Source of the DNA: Bog-473 sp963824195
GTDB taxonomy: Bacteria; Actinomycetota; Acidimicrobiia; Acidimicrobiales; RAAP-2
Assembly (NCBI GenBank): GCA_963824195.1
Contig: CAWGOJ010000022.1
Coordinates: 55,800 to 119,799, forward strand
Direction of reading: 5' to 3'
Length of the DNA: 64,000 nucleotides
Part shown: positions 8,161 to 17,318 of the stretch, in pieces
Layout of the letters: each line of letters begins with the position of its first letter
How positions within the stretch are numbered: position 1 is the stretch's first letter
Made by a program: the position numbers and the translations under genes
Notes under the pieces: model-generated
Database searches by the model: none
What the model was told of the DNA's origin: nothing
The model's input: the letters and a program-made list of their open reading frames with translations, nothing else

Positions 8161-9486
8161 TCACCGTTGCTGGTGGCACTGCTTGGCCTTGCGGCCGCTG
8201 CCACAAGGGCACGGGTCGTTCCGGCCCGCGGCGGTGAGGAGACCCATGACCTCGTCGGCGTAGCGGCCCTGGCGCAGCAGCCCCGCCATCAGCCGCATCG
8301 GCCCGTCGACGTGGTGGAAGAAATCCAGGTAACCGCCGCACAGGTAGTTGAGGCCGGGCTCCCCGTCGGCCGTGGTCGTAAAACGGTTCTTCGGGCACTC
8401 GCCATGACAGGCGAACCGCACGTCGCAGGAACGGCACTGGGCGGGCAGCGTGTCGCGCTTGGCGTTCCCAAAGTCCCTCTGGGACGGCGAGGCAACCAGC
8501 TCGACCATACGGGTCTTGGTGATGTTCCCGAGCAGGTACGTGGGCTCCACGAAGTGGTCGCAGGAATAGAGGTCGCCGTTGTGCTCCAGCGCGAGCGCGT
8601 CGCCACACGTCTCGTTGAAGATGCACAGGCCGGGGGGCACGCCGGACCATGAGGCCAGGGCCGCGTCGAACTGCGAGACGAACACCTTCCCGACGTCGCC
8701 TCGCAACCATTCGTCGAAGACGGCAACGAGGAAGCGTCCCCAACCCTCCGGCGTCACGGTTCGGTCCGACACGGCCGCCTCCCCTGCGTTCTCATTGCGC
8801 TCCACGATCGGGATCAGTTGGATGTAGCGCGCGCCCAACTCGTCGCGGAAGAAGCGGTACACCTCAAGCGGGTGGTCCTCGTTAGCAGCGTGCACGGTGC
8901 ACAGGACGTTCCATTCCACGTGGTGCGCCTGGAGCAGAGCGAGGCCCCGGATCACCCTGTCGAAGGTCGGGTTGCCCTTCTTGTCGACCCGGTACGCGTC
9001 ATGGAACGCCTTCGGCCCGTCGATGCTGATCCCGACCAGGAACCCGTGCTCGACGAAGAGCCGGCAGAACTCGTCGGTGAGCAGGGTGCCGTTGGTCTGA
9101 ATGGTGTGGGTCAGTCTCTGGTCCGGTCGGCGGTAGCGCTCGCACGCTTGGAGCGCACGGCGGAAGAACTCGACGCCCATGAGCGTGGGCTCCCCGCCCT
9201 GCCAGGCCACCGTCACCTCGGGGTCGGCGTGCCCCTCTAGGAGTTGGCGCACATATGCATCGAGCACCTCGTCGGACATGCGGAACCGGTCACCGGGATA
9301 CAACGCCTCCTTCTCCAGGAAGAAGCAGTACTGGCAGTCGAGGTTGCAGATCGGCCCGCTCGGCTTCGCCAACACGTGGAAGTTGCGCGGCGCCGTCGGC
9401 GGGCGCTGCGCCGACATCGCGGGACCGGGATCGGGATCTTGCCCAGGCCGCTTCTGGACGAAGGCCACGGGGGCGTCTGCGGCCAT
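8161..9486 (-). CDS. Radical SAM protein, anaerobic sulfatase maturase (anSME) type, with C-terminal SEC-C zinc motif
   Basis: The 441-residue protein has the radical-SAM cluster motif CNLDCQYCFF near residue 45, WQGGEPTLMG, IQTNGTLLTDEF and SIDGPKAFHDAYR. It is followed by SPASM-type cysteines in CGDALALEHNGDLYSCDHF and CRSCDVRFACHGECPKN. The last residues, NDPCPCGSGRKAKQCH, form a SEC-C zinc motif. Such enzymes convert a Cys or Ser of a sulfatase to formylglycine using [4Fe-4S] clusters and SAM. A sulfatase with a CxPxR site is encoded at 52,074-53,693. ATG 9486 has AGGA ten bases upstream; ATG 9417 is an alternative. Confidence 0.85.
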   Translation of the reverse strand: MAADAPVAFVQKRPGQDPDPGPAMSAQRPPTAPRNFHVLAKPSGPICNLDCQYCFFLEKEALYPGDRFRMSDEVLDAYVRQLLEGHADPEVTVAWQGGEPTLMGVEFFRRALQACERYRRPDQRLTHTIQTNGTLLTDEFCRLFVEHGFLVGISIDGPKAFHDAYRVDKKGNPTFDRVIRGLALLQAHHVEWNVLCTVHAANEDHPLEVYRFFRDELGARYIQLIPIVERNENAGEAAVSDRTVTPEGWGRFLVAVFDEWLRGDVGKVFVSQFDAALASWSGVPPGLCIFNETCGDALALEHNGDLYSCDHFVEPTYLLGNITKTRMVELVASPSQRDFGNAKRDTLPAQCRSCDVRFACHGECPKNRFTTTADGEPGLNYLCGGYLDFFHHVDGPMRLMAGLLRQGRYADEVMGLLTAAGRNDPCPCGSGRKAKQCHQQR

Positions 9487-9597
9487 GACCGATCCTATGC
9501 CTGCACTTTCCAGTCCAGCCCCCGGCCCACTCGTCGGAGACGAACCTGGTGAGTGCCCCCCCACTGCCCGCTGCCACCCGCCCGTAAAGTGCCGGTC

Positions 9598-11532
9598 ATG
9601 GCAGACCCCCACTCGGGCACGGCCTCCGGCGTCTGGCACCTGCTGGTGGGTCCCCCACGTACGGCCCGCGGAAGCGGGAAAGAGCGGATCACGCCTGTCG
9701 AGGGTCTCTCGGCCCTGTCGCTCGACGCACTGACCTCGGTGGCCTATGGCCCCGAGGCGATCATCCTCGTGTTGGCGGTGGCCGGTGCCGGGGCCCTGCA
9801 CCTGGTCCTCCCCATCACGATCGCCATCGTCGCCCTTCTGGCGATCCTGGTGTTCTCCTACCGCCAGGTCATCGACGCCTATCCGATGGGCGGCGGCGCC
9901 TATGCCGTCTCCCGAGCGAACTTCGGCGCCCACACGAGCCTCGTCGCCGCTGCATCACTGGTCGTCGACTACACCCTCACCGTCGCCGTCTCCATCGCTG
10001 CCGGCGTCGCTGGACTCGAGTCGGCCTTCCCGAGCCTGGACGGGGCCACCGTGCCGATGTGCCTCGGGATCCTCCTCTTCATCACCCTGCTCAACCTGCG
10101 GGGACTCGGCGAGACGGCGCGCGCCTTCCTGCTGCCGACGATGGTGTTCATCGTCGGGCTCCTGGCCATCATCGCCGTCGGGTTCATCCATCCCCTCGGG
10201 CTCAACCAGCCACAGCCGGGGACGTCGCAGTTACCGACATCAGGGCTCAAGGCGGTGACCATCCTGCTCGTCCTCAAGGCGTTCTCTGCCGGCTGCAGCG
10301 CGCTCACCGGCGTGGAGGCGATCGCCAACGGCGTGCCTCTCTTCCGGGAGCCTCGGGTCGTCCGGGCCAAGCGCACCGAGGTGCTGCTGGGGCTGATCCT
10401 CGGAACGATGCTGCTCGGTCTGGCCGTCCTCGCCAAACGCTGGCACGTCGGCCCCCGGACCGGCCAGACGGTACTGAGCCAGATCATGGCCATGGCGGTC
10501 GGACGGGGCTGGGCCTTCTACATCGTGTCCATCACGATCACCGTCGTGCTCGCCCTGGCGGCCAACACCTCCTTCGGCGGGCTCCCCGTCCTTGCCAGCC
10601 TCGTGGCACGGGACAACTACCTCCCGCACCTCTTCACCATCCGAGGGGACCGCCAGACCTTCGCGAACGGCATCGTGGTGCTCGCCGTCATGGCGGGCGC
10701 ACTTCTCATCGCCGTCGACGGCAACACGAACACGCTGATCCCCCTCTTCGCCATCGGGGTCTTCATCGGCTTCACCCTGTCGCAGGCCGGGCTGGTCGTG
10801 CACTGGCGAAGAACCCGCCCGCCTCGTTGGCGACGGCGGGCGACGATCAACGGCATCGGCGCGTGCATCACCGCTATCGCCACCATGGTCTTCCTCATCT
10901 CCAAGTTCACCGAGGGGGCGTGGGTGGTCGTCATCGCCATCCCGGCGTTCGTCTTCCTCTTCCTCCGCATCCACGCCTACTACGAGCGGGCCAGGAAGGA
11001 TCTCAGGATCGACGAGACGCCGAGCAAGCCGGCCCCCAAGTACACCCTCGTGATCGTGCCGGTGAACCGGATCTCACGGTTGACCGAGCACGCACTGTGC
11101 GAGGCAGAGTCGCTCGGGCAGGAAGTCATCGCCGTGACGGTCGTCCTGCGGGGTGGGGACGAGGGCATCCATGACGCCGACAACCTCCGGCGCCAGTGGC
11201 GGACGTGGGACCCGGGGGTGCCGTTGCGGGTGCTGTACAACGAGTACGCCTCCGTGGTGCAACCGATCGTCGGGTTCATCGACGAGGTCCGTGCGGAGCA
11301 CCCCGATTATCAGATCGTGGTCCTCATACCGGTCATCCGCCCGGACAAGCTGCGCTACCGGATCCTGCACAACCAGATCGACCTGGTCCTCTCGTCGGCG
11401 CTGCGCAGCCGAAGCGATGTGGTGGTCGCACGGGTCGAGGTGCCGTTGGAGCCGGAACTGCCGGCGTCGCAGGGCGTGGCGGCAGACTCGGCCCCCGACA
11501 CGCCGTCGGGTTCGACGTCCACTCCCCCATGA
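9598..11532 (+). CDS. APC-superfamily permease with C-terminal cytosolic domain (KimA-like potassium/amino-acid transporter)
   Basis: About 12 hydrophobic segments fill residues 45-465, starting with EGLSALSLDALTSVAYGPEA, which matches the unwound helix 1 of APC transporters. Other marks are YPMGGGAYAVSRANFG and AFSAGCSALTGVEAIANG. Residues 480-620 form a soluble UspA-like domain (YTLVIVPVNRISRLTEHALC). This architecture is that of B. subtilis KimA, a potassium importer, though many relatives are annotated only as amino-acid permeases. ATG 9598 is used because the 15 codons before it are not membrane-like. It is convergent with the crotonase ending at 11552. Confidence 0.82.
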   Translation: MADPHSGTASGVWHLLVGPPRTARGSGKERITPVEGLSALSLDALTSVAYGPEAIILVLAVAGAGALHLVLPITIAIVALLAILVFSYRQVIDAYPMGGGAYAVSRANFGAHTSLVAAASLVVDYTLTVAVSIAAGVAGLESAFPSLDGATVPMCLGILLFITLLNLRGLGETARAFLLPTMVFIVGLLAIIAVGFIHPLGLNQPQPGTSQLPTSGLKAVTILLVLKAFSAGCSALTGVEAIANGVPLFREPRVVRAKRTEVLLGLILGTMLLGLAVLAKRWHVGPRTGQTVLSQIMAMAVGRGWAFYIVSITITVVLALAANTSFGGLPVLASLVARDNYLPHLFTIRGDRQTFANGIVVLAVMAGALLIAVDGNTNTLIPLFAIGVFIGFTLSQAGLVVHWRRTRPPRWRRRATINGIGACITAIATMVFLISKFTEGAWVVVIAIPAFVFLFLRIHAYYERARKDLRIDETPSKPAPKYTLVIVPVNRISRLTEHALCEAESLGQEVIAVTVVLRGGDEGIHDADNLRRQWRTWDPGVPLRVLYNEYASVVQPIVGFIDEVRAEHPDYQIVVLIPVIRPDKLRYRILHNQIDLVLSSALRSRSDVVVARVEVPLEPELPASQGVAADSAPDTPSGSTSTPP

Positions 11533-11533
11533 C

Positions 11534-11555
11534 CTGAGTCGGGATATTCCCTCAG
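11534..11555. terminator. Hairpin between convergent genes
   Basis: CTGA (11534) pairs with TCAG (11552) and GGGA pairs with TCCC around a TAT loop, with a 3-nt bulge. It lies between the permease stop (11532) and the crotonase stop on the other strand. There is no U-tract, so intrinsic termination is uncertain. Confidence 0.35.
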
Positions 11556-12343
11556 CGACCCTTCCATACCGGGTCGCGCTTCTCGATGAACGCGGTGGCA
11601 CCCTCCTTGGCGTCCTCGCTGCCGAACACCTTGGGTTGCCACTCCGCCGCCAGCGACCGCGCCTTCTCCAGGTCCGTCGACGCCGTCCGCACGAGCTGCT
11701 TGGTGGCTTGCAGTGCGAGCGGCCCGTTGCGGGCGATGCGCTCGGCCAGCGCCACCGCGGCGTCGAGCACCTCTCCGGGCGGCACCACCTGGTTGATCAG
11801 ACCCAGCGACAGGGCCCGCCCGGCATCGACCAGGTCGCCGGTCAGCGTCAGCTCCAGCGCCACGGCCAGCGGGATGCGGGTGCTCAGGAACACGCCGCCG
11901 CCGGCCGCGAACAGGCCACGCTTGACCTCGGGCAGACCGAACTTTGCGGCCTCCGATGCAACGACCACGTCGCAGCCGAGCAGCAGCTCGAAACCACCCG
12001 CCACCGCGGTGGCGTTGGCCGCACCGACGATCGGCACGCCTATGTCGCCCTGTGTGAAGCGCGCGAAGCCCTTCATACCCTCGGGATCACCGCCGACGGT
12101 CCCGCCCTCGGCGAAGGCGCGCAGGTCCATCCCGGCGCAAAACGCCTTCTCACCCGTCCCCGTGAGCACCACGGCACGCACCTCGGGGTCGTTCTCCGCC
12201 TCCACCATGCCGAGGCCGATCGCGGTGAGCAAATCAGGGTTGAGCGAGTTGCGGGCCTCGGGGCGGTTGAGCCGCAGCACCTGCACCGCCCCTCGGCGCT
12301 CGCTCACCAACACCGGCTCGGACTTCGTCTCCGTGTCGCCCAT
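11552..12343 (-). CDS. Enoyl-CoA hydratase (crotonase)
   Basis: The 263-residue crotonase keeps both catalytic glutamates: one in GGFELLLGCD and one in FGLPEVKRGL. The oxyanion segment is AFCAGMDLRAFAEGG. It should therefore hydrate trans-2-enoyl-CoA to 3-hydroxyacyl-CoA. Its ATG overlaps the stop of the upstream CoA-transferase (TGATG), indicating coupled translation, so the pair probably acts in sequence on one acid. Confidence 0.9.
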   Translation of the reverse strand: MGDTETKSEPVLVSERRGAVQVLRLNRPEARNSLNPDLLTAIGLGMVEAENDPEVRAVVLTGTGEKAFCAGMDLRAFAEGGTVGGDPEGMKGFARFTQGDIGVPIVGAANATAVAGGFELLLGCDVVVASEAAKFGLPEVKRGLFAAGGGVFLSTRIPLAVALELTLTGDLVDAGRALSLGLINQVVPPGEVLDAAVALAERIARNGPLALQATKQLVRTASTDLEKARSLAAEWQPKVFGSEDAKEGATAFIEKRDPVWKGR

Positions 12344-14816
12344 CAGGCCACGACCTTCCTCTCTCTCAAGTCGGCGATCGCCTCGGCCGAGTAGCCGAGC
12401 TCACTCAGGATCGCGTCGGTGTGCTGCCCCGCCAACGATCCGGGCTCGGCCACGGTCTCGCTCCGGGAGAACCCAATGTAGGGCCTGAGTCGCACGTGCT
12501 CGCCGAACGTCGGGTGCTCCACCTCGACCAGCATGTCGGCGGCCCCGGCGAACTCGGCCGACTGGAGCACCGTCTCGGGGGGTTCACGGTGCGCCACCAC
12601 GCACCCGACGTCGGCCGCCAGGAGGGTGTCCTCCCAGTGCTGGGCCGGGCGGCCGGCGAGCACCCCCGCCAACACTTCGGCCAGCGCGGCATCGTTGGCC
12701 GTGCGGGACTCCTCGTCGGCGAACCGCGCGTCGCCGCCAGGTCGACATCCCCCGCCAACGCGGCACACAACGCGCTCCATTCGCCCGGGTGCGGCGCAGC
12801 GAGGTAGACCCATTCGTCGGAGGCCTTGTAGAGGCGGTAAAGGGCGGAGTAGCCCAACAGCTCCGGATCGGCCCCCTGAGTCGGCTGCCGGTCCTCGTAC
12901 TCCACCATGTCGTCGGCCAGCGCGTGTGCCGTCGACGTCAGCATCGTCGTGAGCATCTCCTGCGATGTCCCGGCCCGGTCACGCACGAGCAGGCCGAGTG
13001 CCATGGCACTGGCCGCGGTGAGCGCGGAGATTCCGTCCGCCTGCGCGTACTCGGTCGTGCCCGCACCGGACAGGTGCATGGCGTCGGCCCGGATCTCCTT
13101 CAGGGTCAGCCCTGGGCGCTCCACTATGGCGGTGCCGATGTTGCGCATGACCAGACCGCTGCCGGCGCCGATGGTCGGCGCGTACGCGGGCCTGTCTCCG
13201 CAAGGACCGTCGATCCCGTAGCCCGGCGAGTTGAGGTACACGAGGTCAGGGTTGATCCCTCGCAGCGTGTCGGCGTCGACACCCTGGCGCTTCGCGACTC
13301 CGGCGCGGAACGACTGCAGCACCATGTCGGACTTCTTGGCCAGGGCATGGACGATCTCCCGGCCCTCAGGGGTCGACAGGTCGACGCAGATGGACTCCTT
13401 CCCCTGCATGCACTTCGCCGCACCGACCTCGGGGAAGGGCAGCAGGGCACGCATGGGCTCGCCCTCCATGGGCTCCACCTTGATCACCCGGGCCCCCACC
13501 TCGCGGAGCACCGTGCCGCCGAATGGCGCGGCGAAAAAGGTCCCGAGCTCCAGCATGGTGACGTCGCCAAGCGGACGCTCCCCCCGCGCCGAACCTGCGC
13601 CCGCCACCACGTCCGCCCCGCCGAGCGCCTTCCAAGGCGCCGACCGCAAGGCGGCCCCGTCGGCATCGAGCACCGGCGCCCCCCGTCCGAGCACGGCAGG
13701 TGTGTCCGACATCTTGACGATCGGCCCCGGCTGGCGCACCAGACCGCGCTCGGCGTCGTCGATCTCGACGACCGCCCCGAGATGCTGCATCTGCGGGTGG
13801 TCGAGCAGTTCGCTGCCCCGACGCATGGTCTCGGCCCAGACGTTGTGGTCATTCTCGAAGACCTCGTTCCACTCGGCCAGGGTCTTGGACTGGACCGCCT
13901 CGTAGAGCTTGTCCCAGAACTCGCCGGTCTTCGGGGTGTCGGCGGCCCACACGGCGTCCTTCCATTCCTCGTCCTGGAGCATCCAGTCGAGGCCCATCAC
14001 CTTGAGCATCTCCATGTAGAGGTGCAGCTGGACCTGGGAGAATTGCAGCCAGCGCCCGTCCTTGCTCAGCGCGATGAGCAGCATGAAGATCATGGGGGTG
14101 AGCGGCAGGCCGTGCGTGCCGAAGGGCGACGACGGCGTGAACGCGTCGGGGAACTTCGAGGTGATGACGTTGAGGTACCAGTTCCACGTTCCGAGGGATG
14201 CGAGCCCGTTGACGAGCGTGGCCTCGACGTGCTGGCCCTCGCCGCTGCGTTCGCGCTCGTGCAGCGCCGCGCAGATGCCGGTGAGGAGCTGCTGGCTGGC
14301 CCCGTAGCTGCAGTAGGGCACCGACACGTGCGCCGGACCCTCGCGCGCCACCATGCCCTGGGAGGCCCACAGCGCGCCGACCCGCGCCATGACAAGGGCC
14401 TCGTATGCCTTCGCGTGGGCGTAGGGGCCCTTCCGCCCGAAGCCGGTCACCGACCCGTACACCAGGCGCGGGTTGGCGGCCGCCAGGTCGTCGTACCCGA
14501 GTCCCAACCGTTCCATCACGCCGGGGCGGAACGTCTCGATCAGCACGTCGGCCCCGAGCGCCATCTCCCGCGCCAGCGCCGCGTCACCCGCTTCGTGCAG
14601 GTCGAGCACCATCGACTTCTTGCCCCGGCAGATCAGCGGGTAGGACGGCAGGTCCCGCAGCGCGCTCCCGCCGGGCGGCTCCACCTGCACCACCTCGGCG
14701 CCGAAGTCCGCCAGCGTCTGGCTGGCCTGCGCCCCGGCGGGGCTGTTCGACAGGTCGAGCACGCGCAGGCCCGCGAGCGGGCCGGCCGGTGTGTCAGTGG
14801 TCGGATCGTGATCCAT
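12343..14816 (-). CDS. Double-domain CaiB/BaiF (class III) CoA-transferase, with a frameshift near 12,736
   Basis: Starting at ATG 14816 (MDHDPTTDTPAGPLAGLRVL) the frame encodes two CaiB/BaiF units: LRVLDLSNSPAGAQASQTLA and, near residue 420, VTMLELGTFFAAPFGGTVLR. Near 12,730-12,738 the protein jumps frame: LAAT becomes the coherent DARFADEESRTANDAALAEV only after adding one G (GCGGCGACG for GCGGCGGACG). Coherence runs to the stop at 12343, about 824 residues. Aligning to the formyl-CoA transferase Asp by spacing, domain 2 keeps the Asp (QADGISAL) while domain 1 has Ser. The frameshift may be a sequencing error. Class III enzymes move CoA between carboxylic acids. Confidence 0.8.
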
Positions 14817-14870
14817 CAGCGCCTGTCCCCCGGTCGAGGCCACCGGGAACGTCAGAGAGGTGAGTGGCCG

Positions 14871-14889
14871 TTTTGAGTATACTGAATAG
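14871..14889. promoter_or_regulatory. AGAGTRTACY motif, site 3
   Basis: TTTTGAGTATACTGAATAG lies between the divergent CoA-transferase (14816) and crotonase (14925). It contains the perfect 8-bp palindrome AGTATACT, so TATACT can serve as a -10 element on either strand. Confidence 0.5.
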
Positions 14890-14924
14890 CGCCCCAGGGA
14901 GACGAGCCGGGAGACCGTGCAACC

Positions 14925-15773
14925 GTGGCAGAACCCTCCGCAGCACACGCCGACGACGACGAGCCCGTGGTCCTGACCGACGTCACGGACCGGGTCGGGA
15001 CGATCACGATGAACCGCCCGGCGCGGCGCAACGCGCTGAACGGCGAGCTCATCGCTGCCCTCGACGGGGCCGTGCGCCAGATGGCCGACGACCCGGACGC
15101 CAAGGTGATCGTCCTGACCGGCGCGGCACCCGAGGGCGGCCATGGCGGCTTCTGCTCGGGGGGGGACGTGAAGGGTGGCGGGCGTGGCTCACCGGGGAGC
15201 GAGAAAGGCGTGCCGAGGGACGCGCTCTCGGGCGACCTGGCCCGGCACGACCTCCACGCGGCCATGCTGCTGCACCTCATGCCCAAGCCGACCATCGCCA
15301 TGGTGGGTGGGCCCGCCGTCGGTGCAGGCTGCAGCCTGGCCGCCGCCTGCGATCTCCGCTTCGCGTCCGAAGACGCCGTCTTCTCGGCCAGCTTCTCGCC
15401 CAACGGGCTCTCGGGCGATTACGGGGGCTCCTTCTTCTGGACGCGCATCGCCGGTACCGCACTGGCCCGGCGTCTGTATCTGCTCAACGAGAAGATCCCG
15501 GCTGCCCGGGCGCTCGAGCTCGGCATGGTGCACGCCGTGCTTCCCCCCACTGAGCTCCGTGCCTACACCTACGAGATCGCCAACAAGCTGGTGCGCACCC
15601 CGGCCGCCCTCTTGGCCCTCGTGAAGGACAACCTCAACGAGGCCGAGGACGAGGTCGAGCGCCGCCGCTGGCTGTTTGCCCACGAGGCTGAGAACCAGGG
15701 ACAGTCGGCCAGGGTGATGATGGAGCGCATGGCCCAGAAGCAGAAGGCCGCCGAGCCGCCGGCCGGGGGCTGA
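14925..15773 (+). CDS. Crotonase-fold enoyl-CoA hydratase/isomerase lacking both canonical glutamates
   Basis: The 282-residue protein has MNRPARRNALNGELIAALDG and GFCSGGDVKGGGRG. The usual first glutamate position reads GAGCSLAAACD (Ser) and the second reads SPNGLSGDYGGSF. An aspartate in GDYGG sits where PaaG-like isomerases carry their acid. It may therefore be an isomerase or hydratase of PaaG type rather than a standard enoyl-CoA hydratase. GTG 14925 begins the only extended frame. It is divergent from the double CoA-transferase. Confidence 0.83.
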   Translation: MAEPSAAHADDDEPVVLTDVTDRVGTITMNRPARRNALNGELIAALDGAVRQMADDPDAKVIVLTGAAPEGGHGGFCSGGDVKGGGRGSPGSEKGVPRDALSGDLARHDLHAAMLLHLMPKPTIAMVGGPAVGAGCSLAAACDLRFASEDAVFSASFSPNGLSGDYGGSFFWTRIAGTALARRLYLLNEKIPAARALELGMVHAVLPPTELRAYTYEIANKLVRTPAALLALVKDNLNEAEDEVERRRWLFAHEAENQGQSARVMMERMAQKQKAAEPPAGG

Positions 15774-15782
15774 GCGCCAGGC

Positions 15783-15947
15783 CTACGGGCCGGGGTGTGG
15801 CGAGGAGGGGGTCGTCTGCACCTGGGTCTGGGCACCCGAGTGCAGGGCACCGGATGCCGACGCCAGCGGTCCGCTCCACAGGCCGATGGAGGCGGCAGTG
15901 GCGCACAGGATCCCCACGGCGACGGCCCGACCCTTGCGATTCCTCAT
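15783..15947 (-). CDS. Small secreted peptide (54 residues)
   Basis: This short gene reads MRNRKGRAVAVGILCATAAS, then IGLWSGPLASASGALHSG and a Gln/Thr/Pro/Ser-rich tail. It has a charged start, a hydrophobic core and an AxA-like cleavage site (ASA), so export is likely. The mature peptide would have only about 25 residues. GGAGG lies 13 nt before the ATG, which is far. No homologue is recognised; the context (between a crotonase and an acyl-CoA dehydrogenase) gives no function. Confidence 0.45.
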   Translation of the reverse strand: MRNRKGRAVAVGILCATAASIGLWSGPLASASGALHSGAQTQVQTTPSSPHPGP

Positions 15948-16039
15948 GGAGGAACTATCGCCTCCAAAAGTTGGGATAGTCAGAGCGGATCGTAAGAAAA
16001 CCCGAAGAAGTATCGGCGTGCGAACGGACGGGATCCCAC

Positions 16040-17311
16040 CTACCGTTCCGCCTGCGTCCCCACCTTGAGGTCCCGGTACGGCACGTCCTTGTCGCTGCTC
16101 GGCTCTCTGGGCAGCCCGAGCGCCCGCTCTCCGAGCACGTTGAGCTGGATCTCATCCGTCCCTCCGCCCAGGCGGTTGCCCGGGCTGGCCAGGTTGACCA
16201 TCTGCAGGTCGCCCTCCAGTGGCGAGATCTGGCCCATCAGCATCCCGCGGGCGCCCACGATGCGGTAGGAGAGGTCGCGGGACTCCTGGCAGATGCGCGC
16301 CGTGGTCAGTTTCGCTATGGAGCCGTCGGCCCCGGTCAGCTTCCCGCCGGCGGCACCGCTCCGTCGCATCGTCCAGCCGTTGACGCGGACCTGGGAGACG
16401 TAGCGGGCCAGCTCCTGACGGATGACCGGGTCACCCGACACGCCGAACTTCTGAGCCAGCTCCACCATCAACTTCGCCGGTACGGCCCCCGCCCGGATGG
16501 GGCTCTTGCGGGCTTTGGCCACCTCGCGGGCCCGGTCGAGCACCTCGGCCACCTTGCGGTCGAGGTCGCCCCCGGATCCCGAGCGGGCCATCACCAATCC
16601 CGGCAATCCACCGCCGGCCACGGAGTTGCGCTCGTGGAACAGCGTCGACTGGGCCACCCGCCAGCCCCCGTTGACCTCGCCGATGACGTGGTCACCCCTG
16701 ACCCGGGCCTCCGTGAGGAAGACCTCGCAGAAGTTCGAGGCACCGTTCATCTGCTTGAGCGGCCGCACCTCTATCCCGGACTGCTTCATGTCGATCACGA
16801 AATAAGTGATGCCCGCGTGTTTGGGCACATCGACGTCCGTGCGGGCCAGCAGCATGCCGAAGTCCGCGGAGTCCGCCGAGGAATTCCACACTTTCTGGCC
16901 CGTGACGACCCACTCGTCCCCGTCGCGCACCGCCCGCGTGCCGACGCTGGCCAGGTCAGACCCTGATCCGGGCTCGCTGAAGAGCTGGCACCAGGCCGCC
17001 TCACCCGTGGCGATGGGGCGGACCAGCTCGGTCCGCTGCGCCTCGGTGGCGTGCTCGAGCAGCGTGGGCGCGGCCAGTGTGGACGCCATGGCGCCCACCG
17101 GCGACCCAATGACCTTGTTCTGGGCGAGCACCCCGGTGACCGTCATGGCGTCGCGCCGGGACGCATCCGAGCCGCCCAGTCCGAGGGGCCAGGTCGGGTA
17201 GGCGTAGCCGGCGTCGGCCAGGCGCAGCCACCACTCGCGGACCGTGATGGACGTGTCCCAGTTGGCCTCCACCCAGGCCTGGACACGGGCGGCCAGGTCG
17301 CCCTCGCTCAC
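16040..17311 (-). CDS. Acyl-CoA dehydrogenase
   Basis: The product of about 423 residues has the family landmarks WCQLFSEPGSGSDLAS, VVTGQKVWNSSADSADFG, MNGASNFCEVFL and GGGTDEIQLNVLGERALGLP. It uses FAD to introduce a 2,3-double bond into acyl-CoA. The frame opens at 17359 inside the upstream gene; GTG 17311, 7 nt after that gene's stop, is the likely start. An 11-bp direct repeat (CTCGCTCACCC, twice, 17,303-17,324) covers the stop/start junction. It follows the MaoC-like hydratase, giving dehydrogenase plus hydratase in one operon. Confidence 0.88.
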   Translation of the reverse strand: MSEGDLAARVQAWVEANWDTSITVREWWLRLADAGYAYPTWPLGLGGSDASRRDAMTVTGVLAQNKVIGSPVGAMASTLAAPTLLEHATEAQRTELVRPIATGEAAWCQLFSEPGSGSDLASVGTRAVRDGDEWVVTGQKVWNSSADSADFGMLLARTDVDVPKHAGITYFVIDMKQSGIEVRPLKQMNGASNFCEVFLTEARVRGDHVIGEVNGGWRVAQSTLFHERNSVAGGGLPGLVMARSGSGGDLDRKVAEVLDRAREVAKARKSPIRAGAVPAKLMVELAQKFGVSGDPVIRQELARYVSQVRVNGWTMRRSGAAGGKLTGADGSIAKLTTARICQESRDLSYRIVGARGMLMGQISPLEGDLQMVNLASPGNRLGGGTDEIQLNVLGERALGLPREPSSDKDVPYRDLKVGTQAER

Positions 17312-17318
17312 CCCTCGC

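Noticed and set aside
12789..14876. 695-codon open frame on the plus strand
   Set aside because: It is antisense to the CoA-transferase and shows no family motifs; rich in His, Arg and Gly as expected for a shadow.
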